The notes: generated by a model from the sequence alone, not told the origin. A DNA stretch of 64,000 nt from Bacteroidia bacterium (GCA_033391075.1 JAWPMV010000004.1:62001-126000), one strand, 5' to 3'; positions 8,591-18,135 are shown, numbered from the stretch's first letter. Program-made: numbers and translations.

Positions 8591-8692
8591 TAAAAAGCGA
8601 AACTCATAGATTGTTTTTTCATACAGAAAACTCGCTCAATAACTTGCCTTAATTGTATTCCTATTCTAACGTTTATCACCTAAAGCAATAAC

Positions 8693-11600
8693 ATGAAAGT
8701 CAGAAAACTACTATTACTGATGATCGCCGTCATATTGTGTCTTCCCGCCCTGGCACAAAAGAAAGACGGATCTCCCATGAATAATGGGACCTTTGCAGGG
8801 CTTAAATTGAGAAATATTGGGCCTGCATTCACTTCCGGTAGAATCGCCGATATCGCGATACACCCTGACAATAATAATGTATGGTTTGTAGCAGTAGGTT
8901 CCGGTGGTGTCTGGAAAACTATGAATTCCGGAGTTACCTGGAAGCCTATCTTCGATAATCAATCTGTTTATTCTACCGGTTGTATCACCATTGATCCGAG
9001 CAATCCGCACACGATTTGGTTGGGTACAGGTGAAAATGTCGGAGGACGCCATGTGGGATTTGGAGATGGAGTTTACAAGAGTACTGATGGAGGAAAGAGC
9101 TGGAAACATATGGGGCTCAAAAGCTCAGAGCACATTTCTAAAATCATTGTACATCCGGAAAATTCAGAGGTAATCTGGGTTGCTGCTCAGGGACCATTGT
9201 GGAAATCCGGAGGCGAAAGAGGATTGTACAAAAGTACAGATGGAGGAAAAAACTGGAACAAAGTTCTGGGCGATGATGTCTGGACAGGAGTTACAGACAT
9301 TGTAGCTGATCCCCGCGATCCGGATTGGATGTATGCAGCTACCTGGGACAGACACAGAACCGTTGCTGCCTATATGGGCGGAGGACCTGGTTCTGGTATC
9401 CATAGAAGTACGGATGGAGGAGAGACCTGGACCGAATTGAAAAAAGGAATTCCCGGATCTAATTTGGGTAAAATTGGACTGGCCATTTCTCCCCAGAAAC
9501 CGGACATCGTATATGCCGCTATAGAAACGGACAGAACCAAAGGAGGAGTTTATCGCTCCACAGATAGAGGAGCTTCCTGGGAAAAGCGTTCGAATACAGT
9601 TTCCGGAGCAACAGGACCTCACTATTATCAGGAACTCTATGCTTCTCCCCACGAATTTGACAAACTCTATCTGATGGATGTTCGCATCCAGGTTTCAGAT
9701 GATGGAGGTAAAACCTTCAACCGTCTGCCTGAGCGTCAGAAACACTCAGATAATCACGCCATCGCTTTCCGCATGGATGATCCCAATTATCTGCTGGTAG
9801 GAACCGATGCAGGTATATATGAAAGTTTTGACAATGCCGATAACTGGCGTTTCATTGACAATCTGCCGATTACGCAATACTATAAACTGGCGGTCGATGA
9901 TGCCAAGCCTTTTTACAACATCTATGCTGGAACCCAGGATAATGGTTCCCATGGAGGACCTTCACGGACAGACAATCGCCACGGCATCCGAAATGCAGAC
10001 TGGTGGATTACGCTGGGAGCTGATGGGCACCAATCAGCCATTGAGCCCGGAAATCCCAATATAACCTATGCGGAAACACAGCAGGGAGGATTGCATAGAA
10101 TTGATCAGATTACGGGAGAGCAGGTCTACATTCAGCCCCAACCGGGAGAGGGTGAAGACTTTGAACGTTTTAACTGGGATGCTCCTATTTTGGTGAGCCC
10201 GCATTCTCCTTCTACCATCTATTTTGCTTCCTCAAGAGTTTGGAAGTCGACGGATCGTGGAGATAGCTGGGAAGCCATTTCTGAGGACTTAACCAGAGAT
10301 CAGGAAAGGATCACCCTGCCAATCATGGGTAAAATTCAAAGCTGGGATAATCCCTGGGATGTAAATGCGATGTCCAATTACAATACCATTACTTCCCTGG
10401 CTGAATCCCCAAAAGTAGCAGGATTGATTTATGCAGGTACGGATGATGGAATCATTCAGGTAACGGAAGATGGAGGAAAGAATTGGAGGAAAATAGAAAC
10501 CAACTCCTTGCCTGATGTACCGGCTACAGCCTTTGTAAATGATATCCGTGCGGACCTTTTTGACGCAAATACAGTATATGTGGCTTTAGACAATCACAAA
10601 TACGGAGACTTTAAGCCATATTTATTAAAGAGTACTAATAGAGGAAAAAGCTGGGAGTCTATCAGCGCCAATATCCCGGATAAGCATTTGGTATGGCGCA
10701 TGGTTCAGGATCATGTAAAAAAAGACCTCTTATTTGCCGCGACTGAATTTGGGATCTTCTTTAGCCTGAATGGAGGAGAAAAGTGGATGAAATTGAAAGG
10801 AGGCGTACCTACGATTTCCTTTAGAGATATCACCATCCAAAGAAGAGAGAATGACCTGGTAGCTGCTTCCTTTGGCAGAGGATTTTTTATTCTTGATGAT
10901 ATCAGTCCATTACGCGAAATAACGGAAGACAAACTGGATTCAGAGGCTTTATTGATGGCTGGAAGGGATGCTCTTTGGTATGCTCCTCGTAGCCGCGTAA
11001 ATGCTATGGGAGCCGGATATTATGTAGCTCCTAATCCTGAGTTTGGTGCGGTCTTTACCTATTACCTGAAAGATAATTTTAACACCATAAAAGGAGATCG
11101 TAAGAAAAAGGAAAGAGAATTGGCTAAAGAAGGCAAGGATATTCCTTTCCCTGGATGGGATGCATTGGAAGCCGAGCGTAGAGAAGATAAGCCTTCAGTG
11201 ATGCTGACAATCAGAGATGATAAAAACAGGATTGTAAGACGTATCAATGCTCCTGCACGTAAAGGCTTGCATAGAGTAGCCTGGGATTTGCGATATGCTT
11301 CTAAGAATGCCATTCGTCCCAACGCAGCTAGAAGAGGCGGCGGCGGCGGCCGCCGAGGAGGATTTGGGGGTTGGATGGCTATGCCGGGATCTTATACTGC
11401 AACTTTATCCAAAGTAGTCGATGGGGAAGTAAGTCAGATTGCCGGTCCCGTGGACTTCAAAGTAGTGCCGTTGAGAGAAAAAGCTGCTTTGAAAGCGATT
11501 GCAGATAAAGACAGAACTTCTTTCCAAAAGCAAATGGAATCCCTTCAGCAATCCATTTCCACTGCTTCTTATATGCTCAACAATAGTATGGGCAGAGTAG

Positions 11601-11971
11601 ACGCTATGCAGACAGCACTTTCCCGTACTGATAAGGAAGACAATGCGCTGGTAGCTAGTGTTCATGCTATGCAAACGCAATTGGAAGATATCAATACTGA
11701 GATGAATGGGAATGAATCGAAAGGAGAGATTGGCGAAAGAACCAATCCAACGATTCGCTCACGGATGTTTGTAGGCTTCCGTGGTCTTATGACCACTTAT
11801 GGACCTACACCCAACCATAGAAAGAGCATAGAGGTCGCGACGGCTGAAATGAAAGAGCTGATGCCTAAACTGGAAAAGATATTTGAAGAAGACTTGCCAG
11901 CATTGGAAAAGGCCTTGATGAAAGCGGGTGCTCCCTGGATAGAGGGAACTGCAATGCCGAAGAATGAATAA
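8693..11971 (+). CDS. Secreted sortilin/VPS10-like BNR beta-propeller protein
   Basis: This 1092-aa protein has a Sec signal peptide (MKVRKLLLLMIAVILCLPALAQ) and a large beta-propeller made of BNR/Asp-box repeats: GGVWKTMNSGVTW, GVYKSTDGGKSW, GLYKSTDGGKNW, GIHRSTDGGETW, GVYRSTDRGASW, VSDDGGKTF and more up to about residue 750. This is the family often named 'VPS10 domain-containing' or 'glycosyl hydrolase' in Bacteroidota; enzymatic activity has generally not been shown. The C-terminal third (about 760-1090) holds an Ig-like strand region (PSVMLTIRDDKNRIVRRI, then GLHRVAWDLRY) and a helical tail (SFQKQMESLQQSI). At about residues 879-893 there is an Arg/Gly-rich run encoded by a GC-rich CGG/GGC stretch (around 11332-11365). 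No T9SS tail is seen. It stands alone and is closed by a strong terminator. Confidence 0.87.
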   Translation: MKVRKLLLLMIAVILCLPALAQKKDGSPMNNGTFAGLKLRNIGPAFTSGRIADIAIHPDNNNVWFVAVGSGGVWKTMNSGVTWKPIFDNQSVYSTGCITIDPSNPHTIWLGTGENVGGRHVGFGDGVYKSTDGGKSWKHMGLKSSEHISKIIVHPENSEVIWVAAQGPLWKSGGERGLYKSTDGGKNWNKVLGDDVWTGVTDIVADPRDPDWMYAATWDRHRTVAAYMGGGPGSGIHRSTDGGETWTELKKGIPGSNLGKIGLAISPQKPDIVYAAIETDRTKGGVYRSTDRGASWEKRSNTVSGATGPHYYQELYASPHEFDKLYLMDVRIQVSDDGGKTFNRLPERQKHSDNHAIAFRMDDPNYLLVGTDAGIYESFDNADNWRFIDNLPITQYYKLAVDDAKPFYNIYAGTQDNGSHGGPSRTDNRHGIRNADWWITLGADGHQSAIEPGNPNITYAETQQGGLHRIDQITGEQVYIQPQPGEGEDFERFNWDAPILVSPHSPSTIYFASSRVWKSTDRGDSWEAISEDLTRDQERITLPIMGKIQSWDNPWDVNAMSNYNTITSLAESPKVAGLIYAGTDDGIIQVTEDGGKNWRKIETNSLPDVPATAFVNDIRADLFDANTVYVALDNHKYGDFKPYLLKSTNRGKSWESISANIPDKHLVWRMVQDHVKKDLLFAATEFGIFFSLNGGEKWMKLKGGVPTISFRDITIQRRENDLVAASFGRGFFILDDISPLREITEDKLDSEALLMAGRDALWYAPRSRVNAMGAGYYVAPNPEFGAVFTYYLKDNFNTIKGDRKKKERELAKEGKDIPFPGWDALEAERREDKPSVMLTIRDDKNRIVRRINAPARKGLHRVAWDLRYASKNAIRPNAARRGGGGGRRGGFGGWMAMPGSYTATLSKVVDGEVSQIAGPVDFKVVPLREKAALKAIADKDRTSFQKQMESLQQSISTASYMLNNSMGRVDAMQTALSRTDKEDNALVASVHAMQTQLEDINTEMNGNESKGEIGERTNPTIRSRMFVGFRGLMTTYGPTPNHRKSIEVATAEMKELMPKLEKIFEEDLPALEKALMKAGAPWIEGTAMPKNE

Positions 11972-12001
11972 GTTAGAGTAAATACACGCCAGATAAATAG
12001 C

Positions 12002-12035
12002 AAGGGCGCTGAGTAATCAGCGCCCTTTATTGTTT
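12002..12035 (+). terminator. Intrinsic terminator after the BNR propeller gene
   Basis: A perfect 11-bp stem, AAGGGCGCTGA (12002-12012) and TCAGCGCCCTT (12017-12027) with loop GTAA, is followed by TATTGTTTG. It lies 30 nt after the stop codon of the propeller gene. Confidence 0.85.
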
Positions 12036-12243
12036 GTGTTATTCATGATTTTGCTAAAAGTCCTTTTTTGGTGTAAGTATTCTTAGATTAAGAGACCGCG
12101 TTTAAATGGTATGAAGGAATCTATCAAGTGGGGTGTTTATGCTAGATAGATCTTTGGGTATTTATGAGCAAATTGAGGTTCTGCTGTAGAGATATTGATT
12201 TCCTTATAAAGATACTTCAAATTAATGCGTCCTGAAGGGAAGA

Positions 12244-12306
12244 CTTGGTAGCTGTGCAGCCTTTATTGGGAGCTGTGTCGATTTTCCTTGTAGCTGTGTC
12301 AAGGAA
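12244..12306. repeat. Three AGCTGTG direct repeats at exactly 21-bp spacing
   Basis: AGCTGTG occurs at 12250, 12271 and 12292, each preceded by a TTG-containing stretch (TTGGT, TTGGG, TTGT). The period is exactly 21 bp. The array lies in the 341-nt convergent spacer between the propeller gene and the LytTR regulator, 6-60 nt beyond the 3' end of the latter. LytTR-domain regulators bind direct repeats on a 21-22 bp period, so this could be a binding array, although it is not in an obvious promoter. Apart from this array and the terminator the spacer shows nothing recognisable. Confidence 0.5.
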
Positions 12307-12312
12307 GTAAAT

Positions 12313-13050
12313 CTATCTCATAGATAGTTTTTCAATCTGTTTCAGGAATAAATCCTTACGACGACTAGCGACTGAAATGATGACTCCATTTTTTAGTTCA
12401 ACTTCTCCTCCTCTTCCTTTCGTATAGGTCTCTACATAATTGAGATTTACAATATAACTTTCATGGATACGGCAAAAATCAGGCTCAGGCAATACTTCCT
12501 GATAAGAGCTTAGGGACTTACTTACCACAATGGGAGCTTTATTTAGGACATGGCAAAGGGTATACACATTGCTGGACTCCAGGTAGATGATGTCATTGAG
12601 CTCAATGAAATGAATGCGTCCATTTTCCGGGAAGGCAATCTTATTTCTCTTCTGGGGAGAATTTACCCGGGGAATCAGGGGAGAGTCTGGCTTAGACTTT
12701 CGGGTTTCAAATCTCCGCAGGGCTTCCTGCAGTTCTTCCTCCGAATAGGGTTTTACCAGATAGTGGATGGGATTGAATCGGAAAGATTTGAGGGCAAAGT
12801 TGGGATGTGCGGTTACAAAAACGAGTTCAAAATCCTGGTAACTGCTTTGGTTCAACACATCAAAACCGTAGCCGTGTCCCAAATCTATATCGAGAAAAAG
12901 GAGACTGGGCTTCTCTTTTTCCAATAGTTTTACCCCACTTTCCACAGTCATTGCATGCGAAATCACGGAGCTGGGAATACCCATCTTCAACAACATCTGC
13001 GTTAGAAGTTGAATATTGAGTTGTTTATCGTCTATAATAGAGATTTTCAT
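12313..13050 (-). CDS. LytTR-family response regulator (pair 1)
   Basis: The 245-aa protein has an N-terminal receiver domain (about 1-118) with acidic residues in SIIDD, the phosphorylated Asp in PSLLFLDIDLGHGYG, the Thr/Ser in VFVTAHPN and the Lys in YLVKPYSEEE. The C-terminal LytTR DNA-binding domain (about 140-240) shows IHFIELNDIIYLESSNVYT, VVSKSLSSYQEVLP, FCRIHESYIVNLNYVETY and the GGEVELKNGVIISVASRRKD strands. It follows its kinase with a 21-nt gap on the same strand, so the two form an operon. The kinase detects a signal, phosphorylates the Asp, and LytTR binds direct repeats on DNA. The 21-bp repeats just past its 3' end are candidates for its site. Confidence 0.92.
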   Translation of the reverse strand: MKISIIDDKQLNIQLLTQMLLKMGIPSSVISHAMTVESGVKLLEKEKPSLLFLDIDLGHGYGFDVLNQSSYQDFELVFVTAHPNFALKSFRFNPIHYLVKPYSEEELQEALRRFETRKSKPDSPLIPRVNSPQKRNKIAFPENGRIHFIELNDIIYLESSNVYTLCHVLNKAPIVVSKSLSSYQEVLPEPDFCRIHESYIVNLNYVETYTKGRGGEVELKNGVIISVASRRKDLFLKQIEKLSMR

Positions 13051-13071
13051 CCGTGTGTTTCTCGCTTGTGC

Positions 13072-16000
13072 TTATGATTCTTCTTTTTGTGTATTGCTTA
13101 ATCCCTGAAATGAGCGGAATAATGAGTTATCAATTTCTGGCAGATATTTGATTTTGGGGAACATGAAATTAACACAGGTTCCAGCTGCTTTTCCCTGATT
13201 TTGGAGATCTTTGATTTCCATTTTCATGTTCAGGCCATAAAGATTGTTCAGTACAGAAATTCGCTCATAAATATTTTTGATGCCGACCTGTGTGCGAGAC
13301 TTATGGGTGATGGATTGTTTTTTCAGTTCTTCTGCATACTTTCTCCCAACTCCATCGTCTTCAATGATCACCTTCAGGAAGTCTCCCTGGTTTTTGAAAT
13401 TCACATTCAGATTTCCAAATCCTCGCGGACTGATCCCGTGGCGAATTGCGTTTTCCAGAATGGGCTGGATTAACATAGGAGGTACCTGGAGGTCATAGGC
13501 CATGAGTTCAGGATCCATATCGATGTATATCTTCAATTGGTCCCCAAACTGCAATTGTTCCAGCTCCAGGTAATTTTGTACCAATTCCATTTCCTCCAGC
13601 AGCGTAATAAAGCTGTATTGAGCATTTTCCAGTACGCCTCTTAACAAACCTGCAAATTTATTGAGGTACTTATCTGCTTCTTTCGACTTTTTATTCTTAA
13701 CAAGGAATGAAATCGAATTCATTGCGTTGAAAATAAAATGAGGGCTCATCTGACTTTGAAGCGCCTGGTATTTCAGTTCGGTAATGATTCTTTGTCTGCG
13801 ATCCTGTCGGTCCTTCCACCTCATTGCAGAAAATACCACGAATCCTACAAGGAGGGCTAACAGAATTCCCATAAGAGTTCTGAAAATGAGGGTTTGGGTA
13901 AAATGAGGAATGATGCTAAAGCTCAGCTTCTGGACCTGGGTGTTTTCTGGAGAAAGATCAGCATTTGCCCGGCTAGCATATACTTCAAAGGTATAGTTCC
14001 CAGCTTTTAGATTGGTATAAGATATGTTCAGGTTTTCGGTTTGCTGCCAATCATCTGACTGCCCAATGAGCCGATAATTGAAAAGGATTTTTTCTTCTTT
14101 CTGGAAGGAAATCGCATCAAGATTAATGATGGGATTGTTTTGCAGATGGTTCAATTCTATGCCTCCCTTTGTCTCAAATACTGAGTCCCTGCTTTGGATG
14201 CTGTTTATGTGTACGGGAATATGAGGCAGTTTATTATGTTGGAGGTTTCCCGGGTCTATCATATAGAGGCCCTCTGAAGTACCCAGAAAGACTTTGTTGT
14301 TAAATTTTACAATCCTGCCATCCGAAAGGACGGGAAGGCCCTGTTTTTTCCCCAAGGAAGCAAGTCGTTTATATTTTTGTGTCTTTGGATTAAAGCCAAA
14401 TTTATCAACGCCTCCGAATCCTGAGATCCAGATGCTTTTTTCATCTTCCAGATAGCTGCAAAAGAAGTTTTTGCTGGCTGTAAGATCCTCTCCCTTTTTA
14501 AGTACCTGAATATCTTCACCCATGACAATGACTATCCCTCCTGCATAGGTAAGGTAGATATGATCATTAAATCCTATGTTTATATCTTCGAAATACCGGA
14601 GTCCCGGAACCTCGCTGAAGTCCGGAAGTAGCTCTTTGGCTGGCTTTATCTTCCCATCTTCAAAGATGTGTGGGCCTTCGCTACCTACAATCCAGAGCCG
14701 ATCCTGGGAGTCCAGAGAAAGCGCATAAATACTTTGTTTAAGTTCGTCTTTGCTGACTTCAGTCGTAACCTTTTTATCCTTTATGTTAAATTTAAATAAG
14801 CCCCTTTGGGTTGATACCCAAATGTTTCCTTTGGAATCACGGACCATGATATTATAATACTCTCGGGCGAAATAGCGGCCTTTTACTATCTCCATAAGGC
14901 CCAGATTTTTATCGGAGAAGAAATATTGATTTCCCGTGAGTACCCGATCCTCGAGAGATAGCAGACTAAAGGCAGAATTTACGGTAGGAACCTCTATATT
15001 TTCTAACTCATAATCTTTGTCCAGAATACTGAGGCTTCCGTCATTGCTGCAAAACCAAAGGTAATCATCCCCAACAGCGATTTCCTCGATTTGATTTTTT
15101 CGATTGAAAGAGGGCCAGTATAATTTTTCCAAATCATTGCTCGAAAATTTGATTACCCCACCACCGACTGTACTGTACCAAATATTGGATTCGGAATCTT
15201 CAATAATGCTGGTAATATGGTACTGGGGAAGCTTATCCATTTTCTCCAGTTTGGAGAAGTCTGCTTCAGGAGCCTTCCATAGTCCATTCAGGGTACCAAA
15301 CCAGAGGTTGTTGTTGTTGTCCTGATTCAGGCAGGTAATATTTGAATCGAAGGGATTTTTGGCGTAATAGTAAATCGAGTCACGATCAAAGTGCATGATT
15401 TCGTGCACAGTTGTAGCCAAATAGGTCCCATCATGAAGTTGAATAAATTTGGAAATGGGATAATCGATTAATCTATCTGAAAAGGGGATGTTCCGGAGTA
15501 TCTGTTTCTCAATATTTAAAACAGATTTGAAGGATCTGCCTGTATAAATAAATTGCCCTCCAGGAAGCTGATATACAAAACCATTGGCTGCTATACGAAA
15601 GGCCGATTCTTCTTTGCTCAGATCGACCATTTCTACACTATCCGCCCCAATTTTGAAGACTTGCTCATATCGGGGCTCAGATAGCCTCTTTCCCGGGCTA
15701 GCCAGGGTGGATTTGTTATCAGCGGAATACCAAATATTGCCTTCACTGTCTTCGGCTATCTCATGCACAAAGGTTCTTTTCAATGAACTGAAAATCTTAT
15801 CTGCATGTTCACGAGGAATGCCTACACCATTTTCATCCAACTGGGCAACGGCTCCCATTGCGCAGAGCCAGAATCTCCCTTGAGAATCTTCCCATAGTCG
15901 ATTTGCAAAGCCTCCAAAATGTACTTCTTTGAAATTCCGGCCATTATATTTCAAGGCAGATCCGTCACCAACAAACCAAATATATCCTTTGCTGTCCTGC

Positions 16001-16176
16001 ATGATATAGTTGATGCTATTGGATTGCAATCCATCTTCTACTGTGTACTGCTTGTACACGGTAGATATCTCCTGACCGTAAGAAGAGAGTTGTAAAGCTC
16101 CGAGCAAGAGGAGTAAAAACCCAGTAAGGCGCATGTATAGTGGTATTAGCCTAATGTAGCTGATCTTGTGTTTCAC
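13072..16176 (-). CDS. Propeller-sensor histidine kinase (Reg_prop/Y_Y_Y, LytS-type transmitter)
   Basis: The 1034-aa sensor has a large periplasmic part made of two-component regulator propeller repeats (such as YTVEDGLQSNSINYIMQDSK, then GYIWFVGD; NIWYSADN; NLWFGTLNGLW; NIWYSTVGGGVIKF; NIWVSTQRGLFKF). A Y_Y_Y Ig-like domain (about 690-760, FNYRLIGQSDDWQ and LKAGNYTFEVYA) follows, then a single TM helix (about 775-797, LMGILLALLVGFVVFSAM). The transmitter is LytS-like: phospho-acceptor His in QSQMSPHFIFNAMNSI and an ATP-binding part with ILENAIRHG and DDGVGRKYAEEL. The longest frame starts at GTG 16176, preceded by AGGGA at a fair distance. An ATG at 16134 would give a tidier signal peptide (MRLTGFLLLLLGALQLSSYG) and is an equally good start. 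Propeller sensors of this type often detect sugars in Bacteroidota, but no glycan genes adjoin it. Confidence 0.92.
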   Translation of the reverse strand: MKHKISYIRLIPLYMRLTGFLLLLLGALQLSSYGQEISTVYKQYTVEDGLQSNSINYIMQDSKGYIWFVGDGSALKYNGRNFKEVHFGGFANRLWEDSQGRFWLCAMGAVAQLDENGVGIPREHADKIFSSLKRTFVHEIAEDSEGNIWYSADNKSTLASPGKRLSEPRYEQVFKIGADSVEMVDLSKEESAFRIAANGFVYQLPGGQFIYTGRSFKSVLNIEKQILRNIPFSDRLIDYPISKFIQLHDGTYLATTVHEIMHFDRDSIYYYAKNPFDSNITCLNQDNNNNLWFGTLNGLWKAPEADFSKLEKMDKLPQYHITSIIEDSESNIWYSTVGGGVIKFSSNDLEKLYWPSFNRKNQIEEIAVGDDYLWFCSNDGSLSILDKDYELENIEVPTVNSAFSLLSLEDRVLTGNQYFFSDKNLGLMEIVKGRYFAREYYNIMVRDSKGNIWVSTQRGLFKFNIKDKKVTTEVSKDELKQSIYALSLDSQDRLWIVGSEGPHIFEDGKIKPAKELLPDFSEVPGLRYFEDINIGFNDHIYLTYAGGIVIVMGEDIQVLKKGEDLTASKNFFCSYLEDEKSIWISGFGGVDKFGFNPKTQKYKRLASLGKKQGLPVLSDGRIVKFNNKVFLGTSEGLYMIDPGNLQHNKLPHIPVHINSIQSRDSVFETKGGIELNHLQNNPIINLDAISFQKEEKILFNYRLIGQSDDWQQTENLNISYTNLKAGNYTFEVYASRANADLSPENTQVQKLSFSIIPHFTQTLIFRTLMGILLALLVGFVVFSAMRWKDRQDRRQRIITELKYQALQSQMSPHFIFNAMNSISFLVKNKKSKEADKYLNKFAGLLRGVLENAQYSFITLLEEMELVQNYLELEQLQFGDQLKIYIDMDPELMAYDLQVPPMLIQPILENAIRHGISPRGFGNLNVNFKNQGDFLKVIIEDDGVGRKYAEELKKQSITHKSRTQVGIKNIYERISVLNNLYGLNMKMEIKDLQNQGKAAGTCVNFMFPKIKYLPEIDNSLFRSFQGLSNTQKEES

Positions 16177-16486
16177 GCTTGTATTTTCCCTATAAATTGC
16201 AACGCAGTATGCTTAGGAAAAAGGTATAACAAAATAGCTATATTTTATTTGAATACCAATTCAGCCAATTCTACTCAGACTTAGTTTTTTCCTTGTTTTC
16301 TCCCCTTCTTTTTCGTCAAAAAAGAGTAGAAAAATTCTCGATTTGAACGTGCAATTCCCGCAATGGGAAAAGATGATGGAAAATGAAAAATCATAAAATA
16401 CTGGTAGTCAGATTGTTATGATTGATCTTTTCCGAAGGTATAACTCTTGCCAAAATAGAGTAGCTCAATTGCTTAAATAAATATTG
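16177..16486. other. Divergent spacer, no gene
   Basis: This AT-rich 310-nt stretch separates the propeller kinase from the divergent small exported protein. It contains two copies of GGTATAAC (16223 and 16436) and two close copies of CCAATTC (16256 and 16265). No coding frame, RNA or convincing operator was seen. Confidence 0.4.
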
Positions 16487-17023
16487 ATGAAATACCCCAA
16501 TTCACAAAATCAGCACAAAGCGGGAATCCTCATGTGGATCATACTGGGAATCTCCTGCATTAACCTTGGCTTTCTCCCTGGGATCCATAAGAGCCCGGAG
16601 ACAAAGAACGTAGCACGAGCTCTTTATTATGACTTAGACAAGCACAAGAGCCTCGCCTGGAAATTGGAAACAACTTTTGATCCATATAGAGGTGGGAACT
16701 CTTTGCGAACCAGCTCGAAAAATTCAGTGCAACTTCAAATAGAGCTTAATGGAAAGTTTAGAGAAGTGAGATCTGATAAGATTTTGACAGGTAGATGGAA
16801 ACTTGATGTTGATAAAGAAAGCTTGAAACTAAAAGTCGAACGAATAAACGGCAGACGTATGGGACCCGAAGAACCTATTCGCCAGTTTTCCCTTATTTCT
16901 TATAACAAGGAATACCTGGTTCTCGGAAAAGCGGGAAGACATGGACAGGTAGAAATGAAATTTAAATCCCTGTACGGCAAACCGACCAAAAGGGCAGAGG
17001 TACAAGACCTGCTTCTGTTTTAA
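16487..17023 (+). CDS. Small exported protein of unknown function
   Basis: The 178-aa product has one hydrophobic N-terminal segment (about residues 14-32, GILMWIILGISCINLGFL), which may be an uncleaved anchor or a signal peptide with a late cut. The remainder is beta-rich: LAWKLETTFDPYRGG, SVQLQIELNGKFREV, DKILTGRWKLDVDKESLKL, then FSLISYNKEYLVLGK. The order 'G.W.ld.....L.l' and a final strand with EMKFKSLY is like small lipocalin-type proteins of Bacteroidota, but I cannot assign a family. The ATG at 16487 directly follows a TTG and is the better start. A strong terminator lies 30 nt downstream. Confidence 0.6.
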   Translation: MKYPNSQNQHKAGILMWIILGISCINLGFLPGIHKSPETKNVARALYYDLDKHKSLAWKLETTFDPYRGGNSLRTSSKNSVQLQIELNGKFREVRSDKILTGRWKLDVDKESLKLKVERINGRRMGPEEPIRQFSLISYNKEYLVLGKAGRHGQVEMKFKSLYGKPTKRAEVQDLLLF

Positions 17024-17054
17024 AGAAATCTAATAGCCCTTAGCTTTTTGTACG

Positions 17055-17091
17055 AAAGGTAAGCCTGGAACAGCTTACCTTTTCTTTTTTT
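17055..17091 (+). terminator. Intrinsic terminator
   Basis: A 10-bp stem, AAAGGTAAGC (17055-17064) and GCTTACCTTT (17073-17082) with an 8-nt loop, is followed by TCTTTTTTT. It ends the plus-strand gene at 17023 and abuts the stop of the opposing endonuclease gene. Confidence 0.85.
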
Positions 17092-18037
17092 AAAAAACCA
17101 GATTAGAAATTTTGGGAGGGCCTGCTGAAAGACTTCGGGTATTTACCGTTTCCAAAATCAGTTTGCGTGGTCTGTCATCATGAAAAAGTTCCCAGGCATT
17201 GGGAAAGCGCATCCCTGACAATTCTTCTATAAAGGTAACATTTACCTGATAGGTATCAGCTTCTTCAAAATCTGCAAAAAGACTTCCTTCATCTGCTTCG
17301 AGGCCTCTACTTCGGGTCTTTTTTACGATCCCATGCTTTTTCAATAAGCCATCCTGCCCTACGAGAAAGCCCAATCTGAAAAGTTCTTTTTTCTTTCCAA
17401 AGTAAATAACTTTCCAGAATAAGGTGGGGATCTGGATTTTTTCTCCTTTTACCGGAGAAACGAATTCTGGGTCACTATCTTTAAAGATTGGTCCGGTAAA
17501 GGTATTTATCTTCAGACCGTGCTCTATGGTTTCTTCATGGAGAATATAGTCTTCTATTTCTCTCCATATAGCACGATTGACATCCTTGTGTTGAGGAACA
17601 GCATTGGTATAGAAAAAAGTTGAAGCTGCTGCTCTCTTAGCCAGGCTACGATTTCGACCCCATTGGACATCCTCACGTTTGGTCATGTGCCCTTTGTCAA
17701 AATCACTTTTGGGAGCACTATATAGTTCCTGTCCCCATTGATGTTTTCTGTCTATTCGGGGATCTTTATACCACTTATCACCTTTATTGTCGAAGATATC
17801 TGCTCTTCTTAGTTTGACAAATGATTTACCATTCATATTGGCAGCTGTAAGCAGGGGTAGTTTCCGTTCGGCATGTTGAATAACCGAATAGTGAACATAC
17901 TTCAGTACATTAGTCTTACTTCTGGAAACAGGTGCCACTTTAGATTGAAGTTCCGGTGGCAGGTCAGGTAAAGGAACGGGTGTGGGGGAGGACAGAAAAT
18001 CTGCCTTATATCCCTGGGCATTTTTTAGGACTTCCAT
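17090..18037 (-). CDS. DNA/RNA non-specific endonuclease (beta-beta-alpha metal family)
   Basis: The 315-aa protein carries the Endonuclease_NS core: the active-site motif is FDKGHMTKRED (DKGH at 114-117, with the general-base His117; the usual form is DRGH), followed by the metal-binding Asn in NAVPQHKDVNRAIW (Asn154). The enzyme cuts DNA and RNA without sequence preference using Mg2+. The N-terminal 95 residues include a Pro-rich stretch (SPTPVPLPDLPPEL) and KYVHYSVIQHAERKLP, the usual first strand. Unlike most family members it has no signal peptide or TM segment, so it should stay in the cytosol or leave by a route not read from the N-terminus. No small inhibitor gene lies beside it. It is convergent with the gene ending at 17023. 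Confidence 0.85.
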   Translation of the reverse strand: MEVLKNAQGYKADFLSSPTPVPLPDLPPELQSKVAPVSRSKTNVLKYVHYSVIQHAERKLPLLTAANMNGKSFVKLRRADIFDNKGDKWYKDPRIDRKHQWGQELYSAPKSDFDKGHMTKREDVQWGRNRSLAKRAAASTFFYTNAVPQHKDVNRAIWREIEDYILHEETIEHGLKINTFTGPIFKDSDPEFVSPVKGEKIQIPTLFWKVIYFGKKKELFRLGFLVGQDGLLKKHGIVKKTRSRGLEADEGSLFADFEEADTYQVNVTFIEELSGMRFPNAWELFHDDRPRKLILETVNTRSLSAGPPKISNLVF

Positions 18038-18135
18038 GCGAGATAGTTTTGTGTCGTCTTTGCTGTATCTTTAAATATAACGTATTATTTGTTGAATGTA
18101 CAGTCAGCATTGGAAGATGAGTCTATTTAATAAAC

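Noticed and set aside
8900-10760. Repeated AGTACxGATGGAGGA-like DNA segments in the propeller gene as a CRISPR or satellite array
   Set aside because: They are codons of protein BNR repeats (STDGG), irregularly spaced and in frame.
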